Counted from the stretch's first letter, positions 44,127 through 53,637 are shown. The stretch: DNA of 64,000 nt from Streptosporangium sandarakinum (GCF_013409935.1 NZ_JACCCO010000003.1:1116001-1180000), one strand, 5' to 3'. The notes: generated from the letters alone by a model not told the origin. Made by a program: numbers and translations.

Positions 44127-44192
44127 GGTTAGCCATATTTAACCGGCTCACTACCCCAAGTCACGAAAGTGAGTAACCAGCCCCCCTATGAT
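44127..44192 (+). promoter_or_regulatory. narK promoter region with possible nitrogen-regulator sites
   Basis: -10 box TATGAT (44187-44192) without a -35 box. Upstream are an inverted repeat GGTTA/TAACC (44127-44144) and GTCAC-8-GTAAC (44160-44177). These resemble GlnR half-sites (GTnAC, GnAAC) but the spacing is not canonical. An activator-dependent promoter is likely. Confidence 0.4.
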
Positions 44193-44251
44193 GCCTGCTG
44201 ATCTTGCTGGGCGAACGGCGCCCGGCGGTCCGACAGCGAGCAGGAGGAACG

Positions 44252-45574
44252 ATGGCGAACCGCTGGATCGCCGAGTGGCGGCCCGACGACCCCGGGTTCT
44301 GGGCCTATACGGGCCGGAGGATCGCGCGGCGCAACCTCGCCTTCTCGATCTTCGCCGAGCACCTCGGCTTCACGCTGTGGACGGTGTGGAGCATCGTCGC
44401 CGTGCACCTCGGCTCCTACCGGTTCTCCACCGACCAGCTCTTCTGGATCGTCTCCCTGCCCAACCTGGTGGGCTCGGCGCTGCGCATCCCCTACACCTTC
44501 GGCCCGGCGAGGTTCGGCGGCCGCAACTTCACCGTCGTCAGCGTGCTGCTCCTGCTCGTCCCCGCCGTGCTGCTGGCCGTCGCGGTGAGCGACCCCGCCA
44601 CGCCGTACTGGGCGTTCCTGGTGATCGCGGCCACCGCGGGCCTGGGCGGCGGCAACTTCGCCTCCAGCATGGCCAACATCACCCACTTCTACCCCCAGGA
44701 GCGGCAGGGAGCGGCGCTCGGCCTCAACGCGGCCGGCGGCAACATCGGCGTCAGCTCCGTCCAGCTCCTCATGCCCCTGGTGATCGGCGCCCTCGGGCTG
44801 GCCGCCGCCGGGTTGTTCTGGATCCCCTTCATCGTCGCCGCCGCGCTCGGCGCGTTCTTCCTCATGGACAACCTGTCGTCCGCCCGCGCCCCGGCGCGCG
44901 AGCAGCTGAGGATCGCCGGACGGGCCCAGACGTGGATCATGTCCCTCCTCTACATCGGCACCTTCGGCTCCTTCATCGGCTACTCCACCGCGCTGCCGCT
45001 CCTCATCAAGAGCCAGTTCCCCGAGCGGGCCTCCCTGGTCTGGCTGGCCTTCCTCGGCCCGCTCCTCGGCTCGCTGGTCCGCCCGGCGGGCGGCTGGCTG
45101 TCGGACCGGCTCGGCGGGGCGCGGGTGACGCTCGCCGGCTTCGCCGCCATGGCGGCCGTGGCCGCGCTGGTGTGGCAGGGCCTGGCCCGGCACGACTTCG
45201 TCCTGTTCTTCGGCGCCTACCTGCTCCTGGTCGCCGCCACCGGGATCGGCAACGGCTCCACCTACCGCATGATCCCGGCGATCTTCCGGGCCAAGGCCAC
45301 CGCGGGGCTCGCGCCTGGCACGCCCGCCCACGAGGCCGCCCTGGCCGCCGGCCGGCGCGACGCCTCGGCCGCGGTCGGGATCATCTCTGCGATCGGCGCG
45401 TTCGGCGGCTTCTTCATCAACCGCGGGTTCGGCGGCTCGATCGCCGGGACCGGCGGCGCGGGCGCCGCGCTGGCCGCCTTCGCCGGCTTCTACGTCGTGT
45501 GCGCGCTGCTGACGTGGGCCTGCTACCTGAGGTCGGCCGGTCCGGTGGCGGGCCTGGCGGCCGCCCGGGTGTGA
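44252..45574 (+). CDS. narK: Nitrate/nitrite transporter NarK (MFS)
   Basis: 440 residues, 12 membrane helices, start ATG 44252 with AGGAGG. Nitrate-porter features: two glycine-rich nitrate signatures (GLGGGNFASSMANITHFYP and a second in SAAVGIISAIGAFGGFFIN) and the MFS motif GGWLSDRLGGARVT. Imports nitrate (or exchanges nitrite) for the reductases encoded next. 175 bp separate it from nasA, containing a large inverted repeat. Confidence 0.93.
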   Translation: MANRWIAEWRPDDPGFWAYTGRRIARRNLAFSIFAEHLGFTLWTVWSIVAVHLGSYRFSTDQLFWIVSLPNLVGSALRIPYTFGPARFGGRNFTVVSVLLLLVPAVLLAVAVSDPATPYWAFLVIAATAGLGGGNFASSMANITHFYPQERQGAALGLNAAGGNIGVSSVQLLMPLVIGALGLAAAGLFWIPFIVAAALGAFFLMDNLSSARAPAREQLRIAGRAQTWIMSLLYIGTFGSFIGYSTALPLLIKSQFPERASLVWLAFLGPLLGSLVRPAGGWLSDRLGGARVTLAGFAAMAAVAALVWQGLARHDFVLFFGAYLLLVAATGIGNGSTYRMIPAIFRAKATAGLAPGTPAHEAALAAGRRDASAAVGIISAIGAFGGFFINRGFGGSIAGTGGAGAALAAFAGFYVVCALLTWACYLRSAGPVAGLAAARV

Positions 45575-45685
45575 GCCGTCCGCGCCCGGCCGCCCGTCCG
45601 CGGGCCGTACGCCGTGGAGGCCGTCCGCCCGGCCGTCCGGCTGTCCGCGCGACCGTGCGGGCCGTCGGCGGCGTGGCTCACACCC
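45567..45685 (+). promoter_or_regulatory. Intercistronic inverted repeat between narK and nasA
   Basis: Perfect 11-bp arms GGGTGTGAGCC (45567-45577, overlapping the narK stop) and GGCTCACACCC (45675-45685). They enclose 97 nt that hold at least four copies of CCGTCCG. It could form a large structured mRNA element between transporter and reductase genes. Confidence 0.45.
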
Positions 45686-45749
45686 GCCGATCGCCGACGT
45701 GAACCGCTTTGGCGGCTTGTAGCACACCGGTAACAGAGGGGACCCAGCG

Positions 45750-47951
45750 GTGAAACCGCCTGAAAGCACCATCGGACGCATGACGATCTCACCCGCCGTT
45801 CCCGCGCCTGTGAGGGCGGGTACGGCGACGCACTGCCCGTACTGCGCGCTGCAGTGCGGCATGAACGTCACCGCCGGAGCAGCGGCCGGAGCGGCCGGAG
45901 CGGCCGGGGCCGTGGGAGCCGCCGGAATCGCGGGAGACACGGGAGAGGCGGGGACCCTGGGGGAGACCGCGGGACCGGCCGTGACGATCACCCCGAGGCA
46001 CGACGTCCCGGCGAACGCCGGCGGGCTGTGCCAGAAGGGCTGGACCGCCGGGGAGCTGCTGGGCCGCGACCGGCGCCTCACCACCCCGCTCGTGGACGGC
46101 CGCCCCGCGACCTGGGACGAGGCGCTCGACACCGTCGCGGCGCGGATCCGCGCGGTGCGGGCGGAGCACGGCCCCGACGGCGTGGCCGTGTTCGGCGGCG
46201 GCGGGCTCACCAACGAGAAGGCCTACCAGCTCGGCAAGTTCGCCCGGGTCGTGCTGCGCACCAGCCAGATCGACTACAACGGCCGGTTCTGCATGTCCTC
46301 GGCCGCCGCGGCCGCCAACCGCGCCTTCGGCATGGACCGCGGCCTGCCGTTCCCGATCACCGACCTGGCCGGCGCCGACGCGATCCTCGTCGCGGGCGGC
46401 AACATGGCCGAGACCATGCCGCCGTTCGTGCGGCACCTGACCGCGATGCGGGAGCGGGGCGGCCGGCTCGTCGTCATCGACCCCCGGGCCACCGCCACCG
46501 CCCGGCGGGCCGACCTGCACCTGCAGCCGGTCCCCGGCACCGACCTGGCGCTGGCCATGGGCCTGCTGCACATCGTGATCGCCGAGGGGCGCGTGGACGA
46601 GGCGTACGTGGCCGCCCGCACCACCGGGTTCGAGCGGGTGAGCGCCTCGGCCGCCGCCTGGTGGCCCGAGCGGGTGGAGCGGATCACCGGGGTGCCCGTC
46701 GCCCGCATGCGCCAGGCCGCGGCGATTCTCGGCGACGCCCGCCGGGCGATGGTCCTCACCGGCCGCGGCGCCGAGCAGCACGCCAAGGGCACCGACACCG
46801 TCAGCGCGTTCATCAACCTCGCCCTCGCCCTCGGCCTGCCCGGACGCGAGGGGTCCGGCTACGGCTGCGTCACCGGCCAGGGCAACGGCCAGGGCGGCCG
46901 CGAGCACGGCCAGAAGGCCGACCAGCTCCCGGGCTACCGCAGGATCGACGACCCCGCCGCCCGCGCCCACGTGGCCGCGGTGTGGGGCGTCGACCCCGGC
47001 GAGCTGCCCGGTCCCGGCCGGTCCGCCTACGAGCTGCTGGACGCCCTCGGTACCGCCGCGGGCCCCCGGGCGCTGCTGCTGTTCGGCTCCAACCCGGTGA
47101 TCTCGGCGCCCGACGCCGGGCGCGTCGCCGAGCGGCTCGCCTCCCTGGACCTGCTCGTCGTCTCCGACTTCGTCCTGTCCGAGACGGCGGCGATGGCCGA
47201 CGTCGTCCTGCCCAGCACCCAGTGGGCCGAGGAGGACGGCACGATGACCAACCTGGAGGGCCGGGTGCTGCTGCGCCGCCGGGCCGTCGCGCCGCCGCCC
47301 GGAGTCCGCGGCGACCTGGAGATCCTCCGCGGCCTGGCGGCCCGGCTGCGCGGCCCGGAGGGCTTCCCCGCCGAGCCGCGCGAGGTCTTCGACGAGCTGC
47401 GGCGGGCCTCGGCCGGGGGGATCGCCGACTACTCGGGCATCACCTACGAGCGGATCGCCGCGGAGACGGGCGTGTTCTGGCCCTGCCCGGACACCGGCCA
47501 CCCGGGCACGCCCCGGCCGTTCCTGGACCGCTTCGCCACCCCCGACGGCCGCGCCAGGTTCACGCCGGTCGAGCACCGCCCGCCCGAGGAGGACGTCGAC
47601 GACGACCACCCGCTGTACCTGACGACCGGCCGGGTGCTGGCGCACTACCAGAGCGGCGCCCAGACCAGGCGGATCGCCGCGCTGAACGAGGCGGCCCCGG
47701 AGCTCTTCGTGGAGCTGCACCCCGACCTCGCCGAGCGGCTGGAGGTGGAACCCGGCGGGCGGGTGCGGGTGGTCGGCCGCCGGGGGACGGCCGAGGCGGT
47801 GGCCAGGATCAGCCCGGCGATCCGCCCGGACACGGTGTTCATGCCGTTCCACTGGGCGGGGGCGAACCTCCTCACCAACCCGGCGCTGGACCCGGTGTCG
47901 CGGATGCCGGAGTTCAAGGTCTGCGCGGTCCGCCTGGAGCGTGCCGCGTGA
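45750..47951 (+). CDS. nasA: Assimilatory nitrate reductase catalytic subunit (molybdopterin oxidoreductase)
   Basis: 733 residues from GTG 45750 (GAGGGG ribosome site); ATG 45780 has none. Mo-bis-MGD enzyme reducing nitrate to nitrite. The N-terminal 4Fe-4S site uses C29, C32, C36 and C94. Between C36 and C94 a Gly/Ala-rich insertion (about 42-76) is unusual. The Mo domain has FCMSSAAAAANRAFG, GSNPVISAPDA and STQWAEEDGTMTNLEGRV. The C-terminal MGD-binding domain includes TTGRVLAHYQSGAQTRR. Genomic partners narK, nirB and nirD support assimilatory nitrate reductase over formate dehydrogenase. MGD comes from moaA/mobA. Confidence 0.94.
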   Translation: MKPPESTIGRMTISPAVPAPVRAGTATHCPYCALQCGMNVTAGAAAGAAGAAGAVGAAGIAGDTGEAGTLGETAGPAVTITPRHDVPANAGGLCQKGWTAGELLGRDRRLTTPLVDGRPATWDEALDTVAARIRAVRAEHGPDGVAVFGGGGLTNEKAYQLGKFARVVLRTSQIDYNGRFCMSSAAAAANRAFGMDRGLPFPITDLAGADAILVAGGNMAETMPPFVRHLTAMRERGGRLVVIDPRATATARRADLHLQPVPGTDLALAMGLLHIVIAEGRVDEAYVAARTTGFERVSASAAAWWPERVERITGVPVARMRQAAAILGDARRAMVLTGRGAEQHAKGTDTVSAFINLALALGLPGREGSGYGCVTGQGNGQGGREHGQKADQLPGYRRIDDPAARAHVAAVWGVDPGELPGPGRSAYELLDALGTAAGPRALLLFGSNPVISAPDAGRVAERLASLDLLVVSDFVLSETAAMADVVLPSTQWAEEDGTMTNLEGRVLLRRRAVAPPPGVRGDLEILRGLAARLRGPEGFPAEPREVFDELRRASAGGIADYSGITYERIAAETGVFWPCPDTGHPGTPRPFLDRFATPDGRARFTPVEHRPPEEDVDDDHPLYLTTGRVLAHYQSGAQTRRIAALNEAAPELFVELHPDLAERLEVEPGGRVRVVGRRGTAEAVARISPAIRPDTVFMPFHWAGANLLTNPALDPVSRMPEFKVCAVRLERAA

Positions 47952-49423
47952 CCCGGCTGGTGGTGGTGGGCAACGGGATGGCCGGCGCGCGCCTGGTGAG
48001 CGAGGTCCGCGCCCGCGACCCGCGCATCCGGATCACCGTGTTCGGCGCCGAGGCCGGGCGGCCCTACAACCGGGCGCTGCTGTCGAACGTGCTGGCCGGG
48101 ACGATGACGCCCGGCCAGGTGCGGATGCTGGACGCGGAGTGGTACGCCGACCACGCGGTGACGGCCCTGCCCGGTGTCGAGGTGACCGCGATCGACCGGG
48201 AGGCACGGGAGGTGCTGACCGCCTGCGGCCGGCGCGAGCCGTACGACGTGCTCGTGCTGGCCACCGGCGGCGAGGCGGTGGTGCCGCCGCTGCCCGGCGC
48301 GGAGCGGGCCGTGGCGTTCCGGACGATGGGCGATTGCGAGGCGATCCTCGCCGCGGCCGGTACGGCGCGGCGCACGGCGGTCGTCGGCGGCGGCCTGCTC
48401 GGCGTGGAGGCCGCCCGCGGCCTGGCCGGGCGCGGCCTGCCGGTGACGCTGCTGCACCTGGCCGGCCACCTGATGGAGCGCCAGCTCGACGCCGAGGCCG
48501 GGCTGGTGCTCGGGGAGAGCCTGGCCGGGCTGGGCGTGGAGATCCGTACCGGCGTGACCGTCCGGGAGATCCTCGACGACGGCGTACGGCTCGCCGCCGG
48601 GACGGGAACCGCGCCGGGGACGGCGGGGGCGGCGGCGAGCCCGTCCGGGACCGGGGAATCCGGGGCGGCGGGGGAGGAGGTCGTCGAGGCCGACCTGGTG
48701 ATCCTCGCCTGCGGCGTGCGGCCGGTGACCCGGCTGGCCCGGGACGCCGGGCTCGCGGTGGCCCGCGGCGTCGTCGTGGACGACGAGATGCGCACCGGCG
48801 ACCCGTCGATCTTCGCGATCGGCGAGTGCGCCGAGCACGACGGCGTCGTCTACGGCCTGGTCGCCCCGGCCTGGGAGCAGGCGGCCGTGGTCGCCGGCCT
48901 GGTGACCGCCACGGACAGGACCGCCCGCTACCGCGGCTCGCGGCTGGTGACGCGGCTCAAGGCGCGCGGCGTGGAGCTGGCGGCGATGGGCGAGACCCAC
49001 CTGACCGAGGACGAGGCCGAGATCGTGCGGTTCAGCCACCGGACCCGGGGCGTCTACCGCAAGCTCGTCATCCGCGACGGCCGCCTGGTCGGCGCGATCC
49101 TCCTCGGCGAGACGCCCGCGGTGGGCACCGTGACCCGGCTGTTCGACCACGGCGGCCCGCTGCCCGCCGACCGGGCCGGGCTGCTGTTCCCCGGCCTCGC
49201 CGGCGGCGCCGCCGACAGCCCGGTCCGGATGCCGGACACCGCGCGCGTCTGCCAGTGCAACAACGTCACCAAGGGCCGGATCCGGAGCTGCTGGGAGTCG
49301 GGCGCCAGGGACGTCGCGGCGGTGGCCGCCGCGACCCGCGCCACGACCGGCTGCGGAAGCTGCCGCGACGCCGTGGAGGGCATCGTCGGCTGGCTGTGCG
49401 AGCAGGAGGGCATACCCGCATGA
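47948..49423 (+). CDS. FAD/NAD(P)H oxidoreductase with BFD-type 2Fe-2S domain (NasB-like electron-transfer subunit)
   Basis: 491 residues from GTG 47948, overlapping the nasA stop by 4 bp. Two-dinucleotide-binding fold as in nitrite reductase large subunit: LVVVGNGMAGARLVSEV, then AVVGGGLLGVEAARGLA, then the FAD motif IFAIGECAEHDGVVYGL. The C-terminal 2Fe-2S BFD-like domain carries CQCNNVTKGRI and TTGCGSC. Probably passes electrons from NADH to NasA, like NasB. A Gly/Ala/Ser-rich insert (217-243) interrupts the second fold. Confidence 0.9.
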   Translation: MTRLVVVGNGMAGARLVSEVRARDPRIRITVFGAEAGRPYNRALLSNVLAGTMTPGQVRMLDAEWYADHAVTALPGVEVTAIDREAREVLTACGRREPYDVLVLATGGEAVVPPLPGAERAVAFRTMGDCEAILAAAGTARRTAVVGGGLLGVEAARGLAGRGLPVTLLHLAGHLMERQLDAEAGLVLGESLAGLGVEIRTGVTVREILDDGVRLAAGTGTAPGTAGAAASPSGTGESGAAGEEVVEADLVILACGVRPVTRLARDAGLAVARGVVVDDEMRTGDPSIFAIGECAEHDGVVYGLVAPAWEQAAVVAGLVTATDRTARYRGSRLVTRLKARGVELAAMGETHLTEDEAEIVRFSHRTRGVYRKLVIRDGRLVGAILLGETPAVGTVTRLFDHGGPLPADRAGLLFPGLAGGAADSPVRMPDTARVCQCNNVTKGRIRSCWESGARDVAAVAAATRATTGCGSCRDAVEGIVGWLCEQEGIPA

Positions 49424-51897
49424 GATCTTCCGACCATCTCCCCGCCGGAGCCGGGACCAGGCTCGTCGTGGTGGGGCACGGCCCGGCCGCCGCCCGCCTG
49501 ACCGAGGCGCTGGCCGCCGGCGGCTTCGCCGGGCGCGTCACGGTGCTGGGCGAGGAGCCGAGAGCCGCCTACGACCGGGTGGCGCTGACCTCCTACCTGT
49601 CCGGCCGCACCGCCGAGGACCTCACCTACCCGGTGCCCGAGGGGGTGGAGCTGTGTCTCGGCCGTCCGGTCGTCGGAATCGACCGGGAGGCCCGTACGGT
49701 GACCACCGCCGACGGCCACACCGAGCCCTACGACACGCTGGTGCTGGCCACCGGCTCCAGCCCCTTCGTCCCGCCGGTCACCGGCCGCGACCTGCCCGGC
49801 TGCTTCACCTACCGGACGATCGACGACCTGGACGCGATCAGGGCCGCCTGCGCCGGCGCCCGCGCCGGGGTCGTCGTCGGCGGCGGCCTGCTGGGGCTGG
49901 AGGCCGCCAACGCGCTGCGCGGCCTCGGCCTGACCACCCACGTCGTGGAGATGGCCGGGCGGCTCATGCCCCGGCAGGTCGACGAGGGCGGCGGCGCCGT
50001 GCTGCGCCGCCACATCGAGGCGCTGGGCCTGGCCGTCCACACCGGGACCGGCGTGCGGGAGGTCGTCGCCGGGCCGGACGGGCGGGTCGCCGGCCTCGTC
50101 ACCTCCGACGGCGAGACGATCGAGGCCCAGGTGGTGGTCTTCTCCGCGGGCGTCCGGCCGCGCGACGAACTGGCCCGGCAGGCCGGCCTGGCGGTCGGCG
50201 AGCGCGGCGGCGTCGTCGTCGACGACGGCATGCGCACCTCCGACCCGGCGGTCTACGCCGTCGGCGAGTGCGCCCTGCACGACGGCGTCGTCTACGGCCT
50301 GGCCGGACCGTGCCTCACGATGGCCGAGGTGGCCGCCGACCGCGTCCTCGGCGGTGAGGCGGTCTTCACCCGGGCCGACACCTCCACCAGGCTCAAGCTG
50401 CTCGGCGTGGAGGTCGCCCAGTTCGGCGCCGCCGAGGGCGCGCTGGACGTCACCTTCATGGACCCCGTCGGGGGCGTCTACCAGAAGCTCCTGGTCAGCG
50501 ACGACGCCCGCACCCTGCTCGGCGGCGTCTGCGTCGGCGACGTCGCGCCGTACGACACGCTGCGGCCCTTCGTCGGCCGCGACCTGCCGGCCGCGCCGGG
50601 CGAGCTGCTGTTCACCGGCGGCCCGGCCGGCCTCGACGTCCCCGACGACGCGCAGGTCTGCTCCTGCAACAACGTCACCGCCGGGCGGGTCCGCGCCGCC
50701 ATCGCCGGGGAGGGGCTCACCGACGTCGCCGGAATCAAGTCCCGCACCCGCGCCGGGACGACCTGCGGCAGCTGCGTCCCGGCGCTGCGGAAGATCCTCG
50801 CCGGGGCGGGCGTCGAGGTCTCCACCGCCCTGTGCGAGCACTTCACGCACAGCCGGGCCGAGCTGTTCGACATCGTGCGGGTGCGCGGCATCACCACCTT
50901 CTCCCGGCTCATCGCCGAGCACGGCACGGGCCGCGGCTGCGACGTGTGCAAGCCCGCCGTCGCCTCGATCCTGGCCTCGCTGGGCGGCGGCCACATCCTC
51001 GACGGCGAGCAGGCCGCCCTGCAGGACACCAACGACCACTTCCTGGCCAACATCCAGCGCAACGGCACCTACTCGGTCGTGCCGCGCGTCCCCGGCGGAG
51101 AGATCACCGCCGACAGACTGATCGTGATCGGCGAGGTGGCCCGCGACTTCGGCCTTTACACCAAGATCACCGGAGGACAGCGGATCGACCTGCTGGGCGC
51201 CCGGGTGGAGCAGCTCCCGCTCATCTGGCGGCGCCTGGTCGACGCCGGGTTCGAGTCCGGCCACGCGTACGGCAAGGCGCTGCGCACGGTGAAGTCGTGC
51301 GTCGGCTCCACCTGGTGCCGCTACGGCGTGCAGGACTCGGCGGCGCTGGCCGTCGCCCTGGAACTGCGCTACCGGGGCCTGCGCTCACCGCACAAGATCA
51401 AGTCGGCCGTCTCCGGCTGCGCCCGCGAGTGCGCCGAGGCGCGGAGCAAGGACTTCGGGATCATCGCCACCGAGAAGGGCTGGAACCTCTACGTCGGCGG
51501 CAACGGCGGGTTCTCCCCCCGCCACGCCGACCTGTTCGCCGCCGACCTGGACACCGGCGGACTCGTCCGCGTCGTCGACCGGTTCCTGATGTTCTACATC
51601 CGCACCGCCGACCGGCTCCAGCGGACCTCGGCGTGGCTGGAGCAGCAGGGCCTCGACCACGTCAGGCGGGTCGTCCTGGAGGACTCCCTCGGCATCTGCG
51701 CCGACCTCGAAGCCCAGATGGAGCGGCACGTCGCCTCCTACACCGACGAGTGGCGCGCCGTCCTCGACGACCCCGGCAAGCTGCGGCGCTTCGTCTCCTT
51801 CGTCAACGCCCCGCAGACCCCCGACCCGTCGATCGCCTTCGAGACCGAACGCGACCAGATCAAGCCCGTCCTCATCCCGCTGGAGGCCACCCGATGA
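49420..51897 (+). CDS. nirB: Assimilatory nitrite reductase NAD(P)H large subunit NirB
   Basis: 825 residues, start ATG 49420 (overlap of 4 bp with the previous stop; AGGAGG upstream). Reduces nitrite to ammonium with six electrons. Order: FAD/NADH domains (1-400), BFD-type 2Fe-2S domain (CSCNNVTAGRV, TTCGSC), a second BFD-like segment, then the ferrite-binding sulfite/nitrite reductase repeats with C627-x5-C633 and C667-x3-C671 ligating the 4Fe-4S-siroheme. Needs siroheme, consistent with hemD downstream. Confidence 0.96.
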   Translation: MRSSDHLPAGAGTRLVVVGHGPAAARLTEALAAGGFAGRVTVLGEEPRAAYDRVALTSYLSGRTAEDLTYPVPEGVELCLGRPVVGIDREARTVTTADGHTEPYDTLVLATGSSPFVPPVTGRDLPGCFTYRTIDDLDAIRAACAGARAGVVVGGGLLGLEAANALRGLGLTTHVVEMAGRLMPRQVDEGGGAVLRRHIEALGLAVHTGTGVREVVAGPDGRVAGLVTSDGETIEAQVVVFSAGVRPRDELARQAGLAVGERGGVVVDDGMRTSDPAVYAVGECALHDGVVYGLAGPCLTMAEVAADRVLGGEAVFTRADTSTRLKLLGVEVAQFGAAEGALDVTFMDPVGGVYQKLLVSDDARTLLGGVCVGDVAPYDTLRPFVGRDLPAAPGELLFTGGPAGLDVPDDAQVCSCNNVTAGRVRAAIAGEGLTDVAGIKSRTRAGTTCGSCVPALRKILAGAGVEVSTALCEHFTHSRAELFDIVRVRGITTFSRLIAEHGTGRGCDVCKPAVASILASLGGGHILDGEQAALQDTNDHFLANIQRNGTYSVVPRVPGGEITADRLIVIGEVARDFGLYTKITGGQRIDLLGARVEQLPLIWRRLVDAGFESGHAYGKALRTVKSCVGSTWCRYGVQDSAALAVALELRYRGLRSPHKIKSAVSGCARECAEARSKDFGIIATEKGWNLYVGGNGGFSPRHADLFAADLDTGGLVRVVDRFLMFYIRTADRLQRTSAWLEQQGLDHVRRVVLEDSLGICADLEAQMERHVASYTDEWRAVLDDPGKLRRFVSFVNAPQTPDPSIAFETERDQIKPVLIPLEATR

Positions 51898-52283
51898 CCG
51901 TTCTCCACGAGCCGCCGCCCGCCGCCCCGCCCGGAACCCCGCCCGGGGAGGACACGGCGCCGCGCTGGACACCGGTGTGCGCCTACACCGACCTGCTGCC
52001 CGAACGCGGGGTGTGCGCGCTCGTCGGCCGCCACCAGATCGCGCTGTTCCGCACCTTCGACGGCGAGCTGTTCGCGATCGGCAACCACGACCCGTTCAGC
52101 GGCGCCCAGGTCCTCTCCCGGGGGATCGTCGGCACCCGCGGCGGCTCGCCCGTCGTGATCTCACCCATGCACCGGCAGACGTTCTCCCTGGCCACCGGGG
52201 CCTGCCTGGACGACCCGGCGGTGGCCGTACCGACCTATCCGGTACGGCTCTCGGGCGGCGCGGTGGAGGTGGGCGCGCCGTGA
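51894..52283 (+). CDS. nirD: Nitrite reductase small subunit NirD
   Basis: 129 residues in a 4-bp overlap with nirB. Rieske-like fold without the cluster ligands, as is normal for NirD: GNHDPFSGAQVLSRGIV and SPMHRQTFSLATGACL replace the usual C-x-H motifs. It has a Pro-rich N-terminal extension. Essential partner of NirB. Confidence 0.95.
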   Translation: MTVLHEPPPAAPPGTPPGEDTAPRWTPVCAYTDLLPERGVCALVGRHQIALFRTFDGELFAIGNHDPFSGAQVLSRGIVGTRGGSPVVISPMHRQTFSLATGACLDDPAVAVPTYPVRLSGGAVEVGAP

Positions 52284-53512
52284 CCGGAGCCGCGGCGACC
52301 CCGGGACGCGCCGCGACCGGGGCGGGCGCGGAGCGTCCCCCCGGCGGGGGAGGGGCGCTCGCGGGCCGCGCCGCCGTGTCCCCCGAGACCGCGCCCGACG
52401 CGCTGGCCGGCTTCACCGTCGGGGTCACCGCGACCCGGCGGCGCGAGGAGTTCTGCGCCCTGCTGGAGCGGCGCGGCGCGCGGGTCGTGCGGGCCCCGGC
52501 GATCCGGCTCGTCCCCCTGGAGGAGGACGCCGGCCTGCTGGCCGCGACCCGGGAGGCGCTGTCCGGCCCGATCGACGACGTGGTGATCACCACCGGTGTC
52601 GGCTTCCGGGGCTGGACGGCCGCCGCCGAGGGCTGGGGGCTGTCGGGCGACCTGGCGGCGCACCTGTCCCGCGCCCGGCTGCTGACCCGCGGCCCCAAGG
52701 CGCGCGGCGCGGTCCGGGCCGCCGGGCTGGACGACCACTGGACGGCGCCCGACGAGTCGTGCGAGGAGATCAAACGCCACCTCCTCGCCCAGGACCTCAC
52801 CGGGCGCCGCGTCGCCGTACAGCTGCACGGCGAGCCGCTGACCGGCTTCGTGGCGGAGCTGCGCGCGGCCGGGGCCGAGGTCGTCGAGGTGCCGGTCTAC
52901 CGCTGGCTGCCCTACCGCGACCCCTCGCCGCTGCGCCGCCTGATCAGCCAGACGGTCACCGGCGCGGTGGACGCGGTGGCCTTCACCAGCGCCCCCGCCG
53001 TGCTGGCCATGCTCGCCGCGGCCCGCGCCGAGGGGCTGGAGGAGGCGCTCGTCGCCGCGTTCGCCGGCCCGGTCGTCGCGGCCTGCGTGGGCCAGGTCAC
53101 CGCCGGGCCCCTGCTGGCCAGGGGAGTGCCGGTGGTGTGCCCGGAACGGCCCCGCCTGGGCGCGCTGGCCCGCGCCCTCGCCCGGCACCTGCCCGAGCAC
53201 GGCGTGACCCGCCTGGTCGCCGCCGGCTGCGAGCTGGAGATCCGCGGGCACGCCGTCGCCGTGGACGGCGGCCTGCGGACGCTGCCGCCCGCCCCCATGG
53301 CGGTGCTCAAGCGCCTGGCAGTCAGGCCGGGACACGTGGTGGCCCGCTCGGAGCTGCGGACCGTGCTGCCCGGCGCCACGTCCCGCGACTCCGCCGAGCA
53401 CGCCGTCGAGATGGCCGTCACCCGGCTGCGCCGGGCGCTGGGCCGGTCCGGCATCGTCGAGACGGTCATCAAGCGCGGCTACCGCCTGGCCTGCGACCGC
53501 GGCGCCGCCTGA
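52280..53512 (+). CDS. hemD: Uroporphyrinogen-III synthase fused to a winged-helix DNA-binding domain
   Basis: 410 residues from GTG 52280, overlapping nirD by 4 bp. The first 310 residues are a HemD fold (ITTGVGFRGW, GPKARGAVRAAG, FTSAPAVLAML) that makes uroporphyrinogen III, precursor of siroheme and heme. The last 100 residues form an OmpR-type winged helix (LKRLAVRPGHVVARSELR, AVEMAVTRLRRALG, IKRGYRLAC). This fusion is known in actinobacterial nitrite clusters and may let the enzyme regulate its own operon. A Gly/Ala-rich N-terminal region (1-40) is of low complexity. Confidence 0.92.
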   Translation: MTGAAATPGRAATGAGAERPPGGGGALAGRAAVSPETAPDALAGFTVGVTATRRREEFCALLERRGARVVRAPAIRLVPLEEDAGLLAATREALSGPIDDVVITTGVGFRGWTAAAEGWGLSGDLAAHLSRARLLTRGPKARGAVRAAGLDDHWTAPDESCEEIKRHLLAQDLTGRRVAVQLHGEPLTGFVAELRAAGAEVVEVPVYRWLPYRDPSPLRRLISQTVTGAVDAVAFTSAPAVLAMLAAARAEGLEEALVAAFAGPVVAACVGQVTAGPLLARGVPVVCPERPRLGALARALARHLPEHGVTRLVAAGCELEIRGHAVAVDGGLRTLPPAPMAVLKRLAVRPGHVVARSELRTVLPGATSRDSAEHAVEMAVTRLRRALGRSGIVETVIKRGYRLACDRGAA

Positions 53513-53539
53513 CGCCGTCCGGCCCGCCTTCTCGCGACC

Positions 53540-53569
53540 GCGGCGCCGCCCGGCGGGGGCCGGCGCCGC
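53540..53569. terminator. Terminator hairpin after the nitrate/nitrite operon
   Basis: Stem GCGGCGCCG/CGGCGCCGC with a 12-nt loop, 28 bp after the hemD stop. It probably serves both this operon and the convergent TetR remnant. Confidence 0.55.
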
Positions 53570-53637
53570 TCAGGCCGTCATGGACGCCGGTGCCGCCGGC
53601 CGGCCCCGCGCCTTTGTACCCGGCGGGGCGGGCGGCC

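Noticed and set aside
43894-44151. 85-codon frame on the minus strand between def and narK
   Set aside because: Arg/Gly/Thr-rich low-complexity sequence with no ribosome site and no family resemblance.
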